Of a stretch of 64,000 bases of DNA, positions 1 to 9,589 are shown in pieces (positions within the stretch are counted from its first letter, which is position 1; every line of letters begins with the position of its first letter). Source of the DNA: Glacieibacterium sp965200405 (GTDB taxonomy: Bacteria > Pseudomonadota > Alphaproteobacteria > Sphingomonadales > Sphingomonadaceae); assembly GCF_965200405.1 (NCBI RefSeq), contig NZ_OZ241356.1, positions 682,001 through 746,000 on the forward strand. Reading direction: 5' to 3'. The translations under genes were made by a program, and so were the position numbers. Under the pieces are notes generated by a model. The model saw only the letters and a program-made list of their open reading frames with translations. It ran no database searches and was not told the origin of the DNA.

Positions 1-546
1 CTCGACCCGACCAAGGGTTTCCGCCTGACCGCGCGCGTCAGCCCGGAAGCGCAGAAGCGTACCAGCGGCGGTTTCCAATCCTATGGCCGCGGCCTGTTCG
101 AGGCGAGCGGCTATTTCCCGATCTCGGACGCGTTCGTGCTCGCCGGTCGGGCCCGTCTCGGCAGCATCGTCGGGGCGCCACGCGACGACATCGCGCCCTC
201 GCGGCGGCTGTACGCCGGCGGCGGCGGCTCGGTGCGCGGCTTCGGATACCAGCAGCTCGGCCCCCGCGACGCCGACAATAATCCGCTCGGCGGTCGCTCG
301 CTGACCGAGTTCGGAGCCGAGGTGCGCTACCGCTTTGGAAACTTCGGGGTCGTGCCCTTCCTCGACGCCGGCCGTGTCGGCGAGAAGTCGATGCCGTCGA
401 TCAGCGGCATGCGTTACGGCGCCGGCATCGGTGGACGCTATTATACCAACTTCGGGCCGATGCGCGTCGACATCGCAACGCCGTTGGGCCGCCGTCCCGG
501 CGAGGCGCGCGTCGCATTGTACATCTCCATCGGCCAGGCATTCTGA
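1..546 (+). CDS. tamA: TamA-like outer-membrane assembly protein, C-terminal part (5' cut by window)
   Basis: Frame 1 is open from the first base to the TGA at 544-546, so the start lies outside the window. The 181 residues are the C-terminal beta-barrel of a BamA/TamA (surface antigen, Omp85) protein: they contain a GGGGSVRGFGYQQLGP motif, the VRGF signature of loop 6 that folds into Omp85 barrels, and the protein ends in Phe, as expected of barrels recognised by the Bam complex. TamA sits in the outer membrane and works with inner-membrane-anchored TamB in outer-membrane protein and lipid transport. The next gene, two bases downstream, is tamB, which favours TamA over BamA. Confidence 0.88.
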   Translation, partial: LDPTKGFRLTARVSPEAQKRTSGGFQSYGRGLFEASGYFPISDAFVLAGRARLGSIVGAPRDDIAPSRRLYAGGGGSVRGFGYQQLGPRDADNNPLGGRSLTEFGAEVRYRFGNFGVVPFLDAGRVGEKSMPSISGMRYGAGIGGRYYTNFGPMRVDIATPLGRRPGEARVALYISIGQAF

Positions 547-548
547 TC

Positions 549-3500
549 GTGCGGCGCATCCTCCTGTGGATCGGCGGTATCCTTGTCGGGCTGGTGGTGC
601 TGCTGGCCTTGCTGGTTGCCGGGCTCGACACCCAGCCCGGCCGGCGCTTCCTGGTCGACAAGCTTGCTGGATTTACCAGTGAAACCGGGCTGAACTACCG
701 CGCCGGGCGAATCGACGGCTCGATCTATGGGCGCATGACGTTGCGCGGCGTCGAGATCCGCGACCTCAAGGGCCTGCTGGCGACGGCTCCGACGGTCGTC
801 GTCGACTGGAACCCGTGGCCGGCTCTGCACAAGCGGATCGAGATTTCCGAAGTCGTCGTCGACCAGGCGCGGCTGCTGCGCAAACCAGTGCTTGGCCCGT
901 CGGATCCGAACGAGCCGCTGCTTCCCGATATCGACATCAAGCTCGACCGGCTGGCGGTCGGCCGCCTGATCATCGATCCCGCGGTGACCGGCCAGCGCCA
1001 CGTCGCGCGCCTGTCGGCAGCGATCGACATCGCCGATGGCCGCGCGAAGGTCGTTGCCGATGCCGCAGCGTTGAACGGTCCCGGCTTGTCGGGCGGCGAC
1101 ACGCTGGCGCTGAAGCTCGACGCGGTGCCGGCGGACAACCGCCTGATCGTCGACGCGCGGCTGGTGGCGCCGGCGGGCGGACTGGTCGACAGCTACGCCA
1201 AATTGGGAAAGCCCCTGACGCTGACCATCGCCGGGCGCGGTGACTGGCAGGCATGGCAGGGCCAGGTGGCGGCGCTGGCCGGCAATGGGCAACTCGCCGA
1301 CCTCGCGGTGACCGGCCGCGACGGCACTTTCGGCGTGCGCGGTCGCGTTCACCCCGAACTGGTCGTCGCAGGCGGCCCGGTCGCTTCGCTGACGGCCGAG
1401 GGTATCGATATCGATGCAACGGCAAAGGTGGCGGAGCGGCGCGTCGACCTGACTGCCAGTGCGCAGTCGACGGCGTTCCGCACCACCGCGGCAGGACAGG
1501 TCGACCTTGGCGAGAACCGCTTCGGCAATCTGCGACTGACCGCGCAACTGTGGCGCCCGGGTGCGATCGCACCGGGTCTGGCGGGGCGCGACGTCCGTTT
1601 CTCCGCCGCGCTTGACGGGCCGTTCGCGACGCCGGCAGTCGCCTATGAGGTGCGCGCCACGACGCTCGCCTTCAACGGCACGACGGTCGAAGATTTGGCG
1701 GCGGCGGGACGCGCCACCGTCGATGCTGATCGCATCCTGGTTCCTGTCCATGCCACGGCGCGGCGGGTGACCGGCCTCAACGCTGCCGCCGGCGGATTGC
1801 TGACCAACCTGCGCATCGACGGCGACCTCGCCTGGTCGAAGGGCCAGCTGCTGTCGGACAATCTGCGACTGCGCTCAGACCGGATCGACGCCACGGCGGT
1901 CATCGTCGCCAACCCCGGCACTGGCCGGTACAACGGCGCGTTGAAGGGCCGGGTCAACGACTACCGCGTCGAGGGGCTTGGCCGGATCGACCTGGTTACC
2001 GACGCCAAGCTCGTCGCCGGTGCCAAGGGCGGCTTCGGCATCACCGGCACGATCCGTGCCACCACCCGGCAGATCGAGAACGCGGGCCTGCGGGAGCAGC
2101 TCGGCGGCAACGCGGTGGTCACGGCGCGTGTCGCCTACGACCCCGCCGGCGTCGCGATGCTGCGCGACCTCCGGCTGACGGCACCACGCTTCCGCATCAC
2201 CGATGGGACCGGCACCTACCGCCCGGACGGCCGCATCGCATTCCAGGCGAGCGGTGCCTCTACGCAATACGGACCGCTGTCGGTAACCGGCAGCGGCACC
2301 GTCGCCCGGCCCCGGGTACGGCTCCGCGCCGCGCGACCGAACGTCGGCGTCCAACTGACCGACGTCGTCGCCGATCTCGAAGGCACGGCCGCAGGCTATC
2401 GCATCAAGGCCAGCGGTGGTTCCGAATACGGCCCGTTCGCCGCGGACGTCCTGGTTCGCTCGACCAAGGGACCGTTGGCCGTCGACATCGCCAACGCCCG
2501 CTTTGCCGGGATCGATGTCCGCGGCAGCGTCGTCCAGGCGGCGGCGGGACCGTTCGCCGGCCGGCTCAGCGTCGCCGGGTCCGGCTTTAACGGCAGCGTC
2601 GAGCTGGGCGCGCAAGGCAAGGTACAGAGCGCCGCTGTCGATCTTCGTGCCAATGCCGCGCGCATCCCGGGCGCAATGCCGATCACGATCGGAAGCGGCA
2701 CGATCCGCGCCAACGCGCTGCTGACGCCCGGCGCGCCCTCGGTCGCGGGCACCGCCTATCTCGCCGACGTTCGCTCCGGCACGCTGCTGGTGCAGCGCGC
2801 CCAGACGCGCTTCGATTATCGCGGCGGTCGTGGCACCGTCGGACTGGTCGCCAACGGCAGCACGACGGCGCCGTTCTCGATTGCGGCGCAGGCTGCACTG
2901 TCCCCGACACGCGTCGTCGCCAATGCGACGGGCACGCTCAACGGCATCGCCTTCCGCCTCGCATCGCCCGCCGTCGCGACCAAGACCGGCGACATCTGGC
3001 AGCTCGCCCCGACGACGATGGTCATCCCGCAAGGCCGGGCGATCCTCAGCGGCGATTACGGCCGGACCATCCGCCTGCGGGCGACGCTCGACGGCATCGA
3101 CCTGGCGATCGTCGAGGCGTTCGCCCCGGGCCTCGGACTGGGCGGCAAGGTCTCCGGCACCATCGATGCAAGCATGGCGGGCAGTGCGACGCCGGTCGTC
3201 GACGCCAACCTGGCCGTCGCCGGCTTCACCCGGACCGCGGCCTACAGCAGTTCCGCGCCGGTCGATGTCAGCACGCGCTCGCGTCTGTCGGGCAGCGGCG
3301 GCGAGTTCGACGCGGTCGTCCGGCGGGGCACTGCAGTCGTCGGCCGGATCAACGCCCGGCTTGCGCCGCTGGGCAACGGCGCGACGATCACCCAGCGCCT
3401 GCTTGCCGCACCCCTGTCCGGCGGCATCCGGTACAATGGCCCGGCGGAGGTGCTGTGGGCCCTGACCGGGATCGCCGGGCAGCAGCTGAGCGGGCCCATC

Positions 3501-4700
3501 GTCATCGCCGCCGACCTTGGCGGGCGGGTCGACAACCCCAGCGTCACGGGCGTCATCCGGGCCGCGACGTTGCGGTACGAGAACCAAGCGTTCGGGACGG
3601 TCATCTCGAACATCGCGCTGGACAGCCGCTTCGACCGTTCGCAATTGCAGATCGTCTCGCTCACGGCCAAGGCTGGCAGCGGCAGCCTCGCTGCCTCGGG
3701 CAGCGTCGGCCTCGACGCGGCGACGGGCTTCCCGCTCAACCTGGCGATCACCCTCGACAAGGCACAGCTGGCACGCAGCGACGCGCTCGGTGCGACGGCT
3801 TCGGGCCAGCTGGCGATCACCAGCAGCCGCGGCGTCGGCCTGATCAAGGGCACCCTGACGATCCCCGAGGCGCGCTACGAGATCATCCGCCAGGGCGCCG
3901 CCGAGGTCAGCGAGCTGACCGGGGTCCGGCGCAAGGGTGCACCGGTCGCCGTCGCCACCGGAGCCGCAGCGGCACCGCCCTCGCAGTTCCGTCTCGACCT
4001 GCGCATCCGTGCCGACAACCGCATCTTCGTCAGCGGCATGGGGCTGGAAGCCGAATGGCAAACCGACATGCGCATCACCGGCACGACCGCGAACCCGATC
4101 GTGGTCGGCAAGCTGCAGATCGTCCGCGGCACCTATTCCTTCGCCGGCAAGCGGTTCGAGTTGGCCGAGGACGGCGCGATCACCTTCGACGGCGGTCCGC
4201 TCACCAACCCGCTGCTGTCGCTGAGCGCCAGCACGACGGTCGAGGGCGTCGCAGCGACGATCAACATCGGCGGCCGCGCGCTCCGTCCGGAGATCACCTT
4301 CACGTCGACGCCGGCGCTGGCCCAGGACGAGGTGCTGTCGCGGCTGCTGTTCGGCAGTTCGATCACCTCGCTGTCGCCGACCCAGGCGATCCAGCTGGCG
4401 GCGGCCCTGAACTCGCTGCGTGGCTCGGGCGGCGGTCTCAACCCGCTGGGCAAGCTGCGCTCGGCGAGCGGGATCGATCGGCTGCGGGTGCTCGGCGCCG
4501 ACAAGACGGCAGGCCGCGGCACGGCGCTGGCAGCCGGCCAGTACATCAGCAACAACATCTATGTGGAGGTCATCACCGACGCCCGCGGGTTCACAGCGAC
4601 GCAGCTGGAGATCGCCCTGAGCCGCACGCTCAGCCTGTTGAGCTCGACCGGATCGTTTGGCGGGTCGAACGTCACTCTGCGGTATTCGAGGACCTATTAG
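549..4700 (+). CDS. tamB: TamB translocation/assembly module protein
   Basis: A 1383-residue protein starting at a GTG two bases after the tamA stop, so the pair is probably co-transcribed and translationally coupled. Residues about 4-28 form one hydrophobic N-terminal anchor (LLWIGGILVGLVVLLALLVA). The long middle is repetitive beta-rich sequence typical of TamB/AsmA-like proteins, and the last 350 residues are the conserved TamB (DUF490) domain, including an RIFVSGMGLEAEW stretch and a terminal aromatic-rich strand. TamB spans the periplasm from the inner membrane to TamA and is thought to guide substrates or lipids. Length and order match the family. No frameshift is seen. Confidence 0.93.
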   Translation: MRRILLWIGGILVGLVVLLALLVAGLDTQPGRRFLVDKLAGFTSETGLNYRAGRIDGSIYGRMTLRGVEIRDLKGLLATAPTVVVDWNPWPALHKRIEISEVVVDQARLLRKPVLGPSDPNEPLLPDIDIKLDRLAVGRLIIDPAVTGQRHVARLSAAIDIADGRAKVVADAAALNGPGLSGGDTLALKLDAVPADNRLIVDARLVAPAGGLVDSYAKLGKPLTLTIAGRGDWQAWQGQVAALAGNGQLADLAVTGRDGTFGVRGRVHPELVVAGGPVASLTAEGIDIDATAKVAERRVDLTASAQSTAFRTTAAGQVDLGENRFGNLRLTAQLWRPGAIAPGLAGRDVRFSAALDGPFATPAVAYEVRATTLAFNGTTVEDLAAAGRATVDADRILVPVHATARRVTGLNAAAGGLLTNLRIDGDLAWSKGQLLSDNLRLRSDRIDATAVIVANPGTGRYNGALKGRVNDYRVEGLGRIDLVTDAKLVAGAKGGFGITGTIRATTRQIENAGLREQLGGNAVVTARVAYDPAGVAMLRDLRLTAPRFRITDGTGTYRPDGRIAFQASGASTQYGPLSVTGSGTVARPRVRLRAARPNVGVQLTDVVADLEGTAAGYRIKASGGSEYGPFAADVLVRSTKGPLAVDIANARFAGIDVRGSVVQAAAGPFAGRLSVAGSGFNGSVELGAQGKVQSAAVDLRANAARIPGAMPITIGSGTIRANALLTPGAPSVAGTAYLADVRSGTLLVQRAQTRFDYRGGRGTVGLVANGSTTAPFSIAAQAALSPTRVVANATGTLNGIAFRLASPAVATKTGDIWQLAPTTMVIPQGRAILSGDYGRTIRLRATLDGIDLAIVEAFAPGLGLGGKVSGTIDASMAGSATPVVDANLAVAGFTRTAAYSSSAPVDVSTRSRLSGSGGEFDAVVRRGTAVVGRINARLAPLGNGATITQRLLAAPLSGGIRYNGPAEVLWALTGIAGQQLSGPIVIAADLGGRVDNPSVTGVIRAATLRYENQAFGTVISNIALDSRFDRSQLQIVSLTAKAGSGSLAASGSVGLDAATGFPLNLAITLDKAQLARSDALGATASGQLAITSSRGVGLIKGTLTIPEARYEIIRQGAAEVSELTGVRRKGAPVAVATGAAAAPPSQFRLDLRIRADNRIFVSGMGLEAEWQTDMRITGTTANPIVVGKLQIVRGTYSFAGKRFELAEDGAITFDGGPLTNPLLSLSASTTVEGVAATINIGGRALRPEITFTSTPALAQDEVLSRLLFGSSITSLSPTQAIQLAAALNSLRGSGGGLNPLGKLRSASGIDRLRVLGADKTAGRGTALAAGQYISNNIYVEVITDARGFTATQLEIALSRTLSLLSSTGSFGGSNVTLRYSRTY

Positions 4701-4914
4701 GACGGAGCGCTAGCCGGGCGTCGATCACTGCGCCGCGGTCCCGTTGCGCTGCTTGTCGCAATTAAATCTCTCGACATGTCCGGCGGCCACGAAAGCTGCC
4801 CGGCCAAGTGCGGGATCTCCCGGTGGCATCGTCTTTCCCACCGATGCAGATCCGCTTTCGATCGCCGCCCGGCGTGATCCGCAAGCCATTGTCCCAGGGC
4901 CGGGGAGAAGCTTG

Positions 4915-5598
4915 ATGTGCGGCATCGCAGGCTGGTACCGACGCGGCGCGGGAGATGTCCGGCGAGGCGTGATCTCGGCCCAGTGCGACACCATTCGGCA
5001 CCGCGGACCCGACGACGACGGCGTGCTGACCGATCGCGACTTCGGTTTCGGCATGCGCCGGTTGAGCATCCTCGACGTCGCCGGCGGGCACCAGCCGATG
5101 AGCGCCTGCGAAGAACGCTTTGCCATCGTCTTCAACGGTGAGATCTACAATCACCTCGACCTGCGCCCGGATCTGGAGGCGCGCGGCTTCGCCTTCTCGA
5201 CCCGCAGCGACACCGAGACTGTCCTCGCCGCCTTTGCCTGCTGGGGCAACGATGCCTGGGCGCGGCTGGAGGGGATGTTCGCCGTCGCGATCTGGGACCG
5301 CGTCGAGCGGCAGCTGGTGCTGGCGCGCGATCCGCTGGGCATCAAGCCGCTGTACGTCACCGAGCAGAACGGTGGCATCGCCTTTGCGTCGGAGTTGAAG
5401 GCGCTGCTGCTCCTGCCGGAGCATCGCTTCGACGTCAGCGACCGGGCGGTGCACGACTTTTTCAGCTTCGGCCATGTCCGCAAGCCCCGGACCATCTACC
5501 ATCAGGTCCGCACCCTCGATCCCGGGCACTTCATGATCGTGCCGGAACGCGGCGAGGCGGTCAGGGTCAGCACGATGCCCTCGTCGATCGCGCAGTAG
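4915..5598 (+). pseudogene. Asparagine synthetase (glutamine-hydrolysing) amidotransferase domain, truncated
   Basis: ATG 4915 gives MCGIAGWY, with Cys2 the nucleophile of class II glutamine amidotransferases; the start is fixed because Cys2 must become the N-terminus. RHRGPDD, FNGEIYN, SDTETVL and ARDPLGIKPLY follow, all hallmarks of AsnB-like proteins. The family normally has about 600 residues with a C-terminal ATP-dependent synthetase domain. Here homology stops after residue ~213 (GHFMIVPERG) and the frame ends at 228 inside the antisense tail of the FIST gene. The synthetase half is absent, so asparagine formation is not expected; a free glutaminase domain is possible but I read it as a deletion remnant. 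Confidence 0.75.
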
Positions 5599-6491
5599 AA
5601 GGTCAGGCTGTCGTCGGCATTGGCCTGCTGGATGGCGCGGACATAATGCTCGGTACCGGCGCGCACGAGCAGCGGGTGCGAGGCGAACAGGCGCGGCGAC
5701 AGCGGCTCGGCGCCGGCACCGATCAGGCGGGCATACTCCTGCGCGGCCGGCTCGGCGTTGATCTCGTAGACGATGCGCCGCAACGGATCGGCGGAGGTGA
5801 CGACCATGCGCGTCGTGGTCGGCGCGAAGTGCTGGTTGCGGAACACCGTCATCGGCCGCGTCGTCGAGATGATCGCGACCAGCGCGGTGTCGCGGACGAA
5901 GCGCCCGGCATCGAGGACGAAGGTCTCGACGAAATCCAGGTCGTCGCCGCTCGACCCGCCGATCAGCGGAATGTCGCCGAGCGCGTCCTGCAGCGTCATC
6001 GCGATGATCTCCTCGCGCGTGCACAGTCCGTCGACGAGGAACAGCCCGACGTGGTTGACCGCCGTGCCCAGGTGCTCGGCGGCGCATTCGGCATCGGCGA
6101 CGGCGCGGCGCATGCGGGCCGCCGCCGCGACCGGATCGAAATTGCCGAGCTCCGGGAAGGCGGTGATGGTCAGCGCGAATTCGTCCGCCGGAAAACCGAT
6201 GGCGGTGATCGTGCCGTCGTCATATCCGGTCGGCGTCAGCTCGCCCGAGGAGGTGCAGCCGGCGATCGGCAGCTCGTCGAAAGCCAGCGCCAGCTCGGTC
6301 GACAGGCGGCGCAGGTCGTGGCGGCTGGAGACGAACAGCAGGATGCCAGCCAATGGCGCGTCGCCCAGCCCGGCGCGAAGTTCCGCGACGGCGGCAGCCG
6401 GATCGAGCTGGTGGGTGGCGGCGGCGCGTATGGCGGGGGGCGACCGGTTTCCGGCAGGCGGCGCAGGCACAGGCAACCTCCTCATGATCAT
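5502..6491 (-). pseudogene. FIST-domain sensory protein, C-terminally truncated
   Basis: The protein has FIST N (AGCTSSGEL, GLFLVDGL, IGGSSGDDL) and most of FIST C (NAEPAAQEYARLIG, TFYCAIDEGIVL). FIST proteins are small-ligand sensors often linked to signal transduction. After EGIVLTL the reading frame runs into DNA that is the reverse complement of the asparagine-synthetase gene and stops at 5502, so the end of FIST C is missing and replaced by about 16 unrelated residues. Start is uncertain: ATG 6491 is given; a GTG at 6470, six bases after GAGGAGG, is at least as good. DUF779 lies 46 bp upstream on the same strand. Confidence 0.72.
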
Positions 6492-6537
6492 GCCCTGCCT
6501 TTGTGCGCCACCCGCAGTCGGAACGATAGCCGCCGCG

Positions 6538-6936
6538 TCAGGAGGCGCCGGTGGCTGGAGCATGAGCGAGCAGTCGCTGGTGCTCTTCGTCGGTGAACAC
6601 GCGCGAGCGCGTCAGGAAACGAATGCCCTCGGTCGATTCCAGCGAGAAGCCTGAACCCCGCCCGGGGATGACGTCGATGACGATCTGGGTGTGCGACCAA
6701 TAGGCATATTGGTCGGCGCCGATGAACACCGGCACATCGCCGGCGATGGTACCGAGCAGCAGGTCGCTGGCCCCGGTCCGGAACTCGCCGCGCGGATAGC
6801 ACATCGGCGAGGACCCGTCGCAGCAGCCGCCCGACTGGTGAAACATCAACGGCCCATGGATCGCCGTCAGTCGCGCGATCCAGTCCTCGGCCAGAGGAGT
6901 AGCAAGCACGCGAGCAGGAATGGCGTCGTCGTGCAT
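6538..6936 (-). CDS. DUF779 protein associated with aldehyde dehydrogenase
   Basis: A 132-residue protein with the CCDGSSPMC cysteine-rich motif and VFIGADQYAYW/IDVIPGRGSGFSLE segments of DUF779. The family has no established activity but is almost always found beside aldehyde dehydrogenases of the AldB/ExaC type, as here: the dehydrogenase lies 73 bp upstream on the same strand. The clustered cysteines suggest metal binding; this is inference. Likely co-transcribed with the dehydrogenase. Confidence 0.85.
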   Translation of the reverse strand: MHDDAIPARVLATPLAEDWIARLTAIHGPLMFHQSGGCCDGSSPMCYPRGEFRTGASDLLLGTIAGDVPVFIGADQYAYWSHTQIVIDVIPGRGSGFSLESTEGIRFLTRSRVFTDEEHQRLLAHAPATGAS

Positions 6937-7009
6937 CTGAGCCTTGTCCTATGAAAAGGCGGCGGGCTCGCACCCGCCGCAGTAAGCCGAGGAGAGCCGG
7001 GGACAATCC

Positions 7010-8530
7010 TCAGAAAAAGCCCATCTTGTTCGGGTCGTAGCTGACCAGCATGTTCTTGGTCTGCTGATAGTGGTCGAGCATCATCTTATGGTTCTCGCGC
7101 CCGATGCCCGACTGCTTGTAACCGCCGAACGCCGCATGGGCGGGATAGAGGTGGTAGCAGTTGGTCCACACGCGCCCGGCCTGCAGGCCGCGCCCAAAGC
7201 GGTAGGCACGCGTGCCGTTGCGCGTCCAGACACCGGCACCCAGGCCGTAGAGCGTATCGTTGGCGATCTCCATCGCCTCCTCGTCGGTCCGGAAGGTCGT
7301 CACCGCGAGCACCGGCCCGAAGATCTCCTCCTGGAACACGCGCATCTTGTTGTGACCCTTGAGGATCGTCGGCTCGACATAATAGCCGCCGCCCAGATCG
7401 CCGGGCAGTTGCGCACGCTTGCCGCCGGTCAGCACCTCGGCGCCTTCGTCACGGCCGATGTCTAGGTACGACAGGATCTTCTCGAGCTGGTCGTTGGATG
7501 CCTGCGCGCCCATCATCGTCGACATCTCGAGCGGATTGCCCATCTTGATCGCCTTCACGCGTTCGATGGCGCGCTCGATGAAGCGGTCGTAGATCGACTC
7601 CTCGATCAGCGCGCGGCTCGGGCAGGTGCAGACCTCGCCCTGGTTGAGCCCGAACATCGCAAAGCCTTCGAGGCACTTGTCGAAGAACGCGTCATCCTCG
7701 TCCATCACGTCGGCGAAGAAGATGTTAGGCGACTTGCCACCCAGCTCCAGTGTCACCGGGATGATGTTCTCCGAGGCATATTGCATGATCAGGCGGCCGG
7801 TCGTCGTCTCGCCGGTAAAGGCGATCTTGGCGATGCGCTTGTTCGAGGCCAGCGGCTTGCCGGCCTCGACGCCGAAGCCGTTGACGATGTTGAGGACGCC
7901 GGGCGGCAGCAGGTCACCGATGATGTCGGCGAACACCATGATCGACATCGGGGTCTGCTCGGCCGGCTTGAGCACGACGCAATTGCCCGCCGCCAGCGCC
8001 GGCGCCAGCTTCCAGATCGCCATCAACAGTGGGAAGTTCCAGGGGATGATCTGGCCGACGACACCCAGCGGTTCGTGGAAATGATAGGCGACCGTGTCCT
8101 TGTCGATCTCGGAAATGCTGCCTTCCTGGGCGCGGATGCAGCCGGCGAAATAGCGGAAATGGTCGATCGCCAGCGGCAGGTCGGCAAGCGTCGTTTCGCG
8201 GATCGGCTTGCCGTTGTCGATCGTCTCGGCCATCGCCAGCAGGTCGAGGCGTTCCTCCATCCGGTCGGCGATCTTGTTCAGGATGATCGCGCGCTGGGTG
8301 GTCGAGGTCTTGCCCCAGGCATCCTTGGCGGCGTGCGCGGCGTCGAGCGCCAGCTCGATGTCGGCGGCGCTGGAGCGCGCGATGGAGCAGAAAGTCTTGC
8401 CGTCGATCGGCGATGGATTGTCGAAGTAACGACCTTCGACCGGGGCAACCCACTTGCCGCCGATGTAATTATCGTAGCGGGTGCGGATGGCGATATTGCC
8501 CTTCAGCTTGTCGAGCGCCTGGTGCAGCAC
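7010..8530 (-). CDS. NAD-dependent (acet)aldehyde dehydrogenase, AldB/ExaC type
   Basis: A 506-residue aldehyde dehydrogenase. The start is GTG 8530 with GAGGGAG just upstream. Visible are the NAD-binding PWNFPLLMAIWKLAPAL segment, FTGETTTGRL, the general base in ELGGKSPNIFF and the catalytic cysteine in NQGEVCTCPSR; the last motif is characteristic of the AldB/AcoD/ExaC group, which oxidises acetaldehyde and other short or aromatic aldehydes to acids in the cytoplasm. The DUF779 partner gene downstream supports this subgroup. It may serve ethanol or aromatic side-chain metabolism; the exact substrate cannot be read from sequence. It is divergent from the pseudoazurin gene across 189 bp. Confidence 0.92.
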   Translation of the reverse strand: MLHQALDKLKGNIAIRTRYDNYIGGKWVAPVEGRYFDNPSPIDGKTFCSIARSSAADIELALDAAHAAKDAWGKTSTTQRAIILNKIADRMEERLDLLAMAETIDNGKPIRETTLADLPLAIDHFRYFAGCIRAQEGSISEIDKDTVAYHFHEPLGVVGQIIPWNFPLLMAIWKLAPALAAGNCVVLKPAEQTPMSIMVFADIIGDLLPPGVLNIVNGFGVEAGKPLASNKRIAKIAFTGETTTGRLIMQYASENIIPVTLELGGKSPNIFFADVMDEDDAFFDKCLEGFAMFGLNQGEVCTCPSRALIEESIYDRFIERAIERVKAIKMGNPLEMSTMMGAQASNDQLEKILSYLDIGRDEGAEVLTGGKRAQLPGDLGGGYYVEPTILKGHNKMRVFQEEIFGPVLAVTTFRTDEEAMEIANDTLYGLGAGVWTRNGTRAYRFGRGLQAGRVWTNCYHLYPAHAAFGGYKQSGIGRENHKMMLDHYQQTKNMLVSYDPNKMGFF

Positions 8531-8719
8531 GGTGGTTCTCCCTCGGCGCCGGCGGGTCGTGTCCAGCGCAAATTGCTATTTACCAATCGGACGGCAACCG
8601 GGCGCGGGCAATGCGACTATCAGGCAAGAATATGCGACCGGCCTCGTTCTTTGGTCTCATTGTTCCAACACGGCGCGTCGCTTCAATAGCGGCAGGACCA
8701 GGTTTGGGAGTGCAAGAAA

Positions 8720-9169
8720 ATGGCCAGGATGGGTCGCATGCTGATCGCTACGACGATCGCCGTCATGGCGGTTGGGGCCGCTCCCGCAGCGGCAAAGCAG
8801 TGGCAGGTCAGGATGGTCAACGCCGGGCCGACCGGCATGTCGGCCTTCGTGCCCGCCTTCCTGGTCGTCGCGCCCGGCGACACCGTGAAGTACGTCGCGG
8901 TCGACAAGGGGCATAACGCCGAGGCGATGCCGACGATGATCCCGGCCGGCGCGACCGCCTTCAAGGGCAAGACCGACGAGGAGATCGAGGTGACGTTCAC
9001 CACCCCCGGCCTGTACGGCATCAAGTGCAAGCCGCACGTCTCGATGGGCATGGTCGGGCTGATCGAGGTCAAGGACGCGTCGAACAAGGCGGAACTGACC
9101 GCCATTGCCGAAAAATTGCCGCCGCTGGCGAAGAAGACCATGACCGGGTTGCTTGCCCAGGCGAAATAG
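8720..9169 (+). CDS. Pseudoazurin (type 1 blue copper protein)
   Basis: A 149-residue exported cupredoxin. A signal peptide (MLIATTIAVMAVGAAPAAA) precedes the mature domain, so the protein is periplasmic. All four type 1 copper ligands are visible: His in DKGHNAEAMP, then Cys, His and Met in GIKCKPHVSMGM. The order and spacing match pseudoazurins, which usually shuttle electrons to nitrite or nitrous oxide reductase. No denitrification gene is in the window, so its partner is unknown. GGGAG lies about nine bases before ATG 8720. It is a single-gene unit divergent from the aldehyde dehydrogenase. Confidence 0.92.
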   Translation: MARMGRMLIATTIAVMAVGAAPAAAKQWQVRMVNAGPTGMSAFVPAFLVVAPGDTVKYVAVDKGHNAEAMPTMIPAGATAFKGKTDEEIEVTFTTPGLYGIKCKPHVSMGMVGLIEVKDASNKAELTAIAEKLPPLAKKTMTGLLAQAK

Positions 9170-9589
9170 AAGCATCGCACCCCCGCGCTCGGCCACCGTC
9201 AACTGCACGGTGTCGTCTGCGGCGACGAAACTGCGATTCCGCAGGTGGATGGACCTTTACCGCCAATGGCTTCGTCGCCGTTGATCCGGCCAGCTGCCAG
9301 CGCCTTGAACCTGCCTGTTCAATCGCAGTCTTCATCACGTCAGCCGCAGCTGACGAAGTTGCTAATGACTGATAAACAAACTTATTAACGGCCATGAGCC
9401 GATCTAGCGTGCTGGAAATACTATCATTTGGCCAAGGAAACCATCTGGTAACGTCTAGTGTCGCCGTCCTTTACACATCTCGTAAATGAAGACTTAAAAG
9501 GATCGGGCTTCTCGATCTTACCGAGCACAATTCGAATTGGCATAGCTATTGCATACCCGCCTATTGCTTGATTGATAGGAGAGCAGGCT
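9170..9589. other. Gene-free, relatively AT-rich spacer
   Basis: No credible gene is seen between the pseudoazurin stop and the PEPxxWA-CTERM start. Base composition drops after about 9340 compared with surrounding genes, which fits an upstream regulatory region for the exported protein at 9590. I cannot assign specific promoter boxes with confidence. Confidence 0.5.

Noticed and set aside
1875..4061. Open frame of 728 codons antisense to tamB
   Set aside because: Composition is that of a GC-rich shadow frame; tamB motifs on the other strand are clear.
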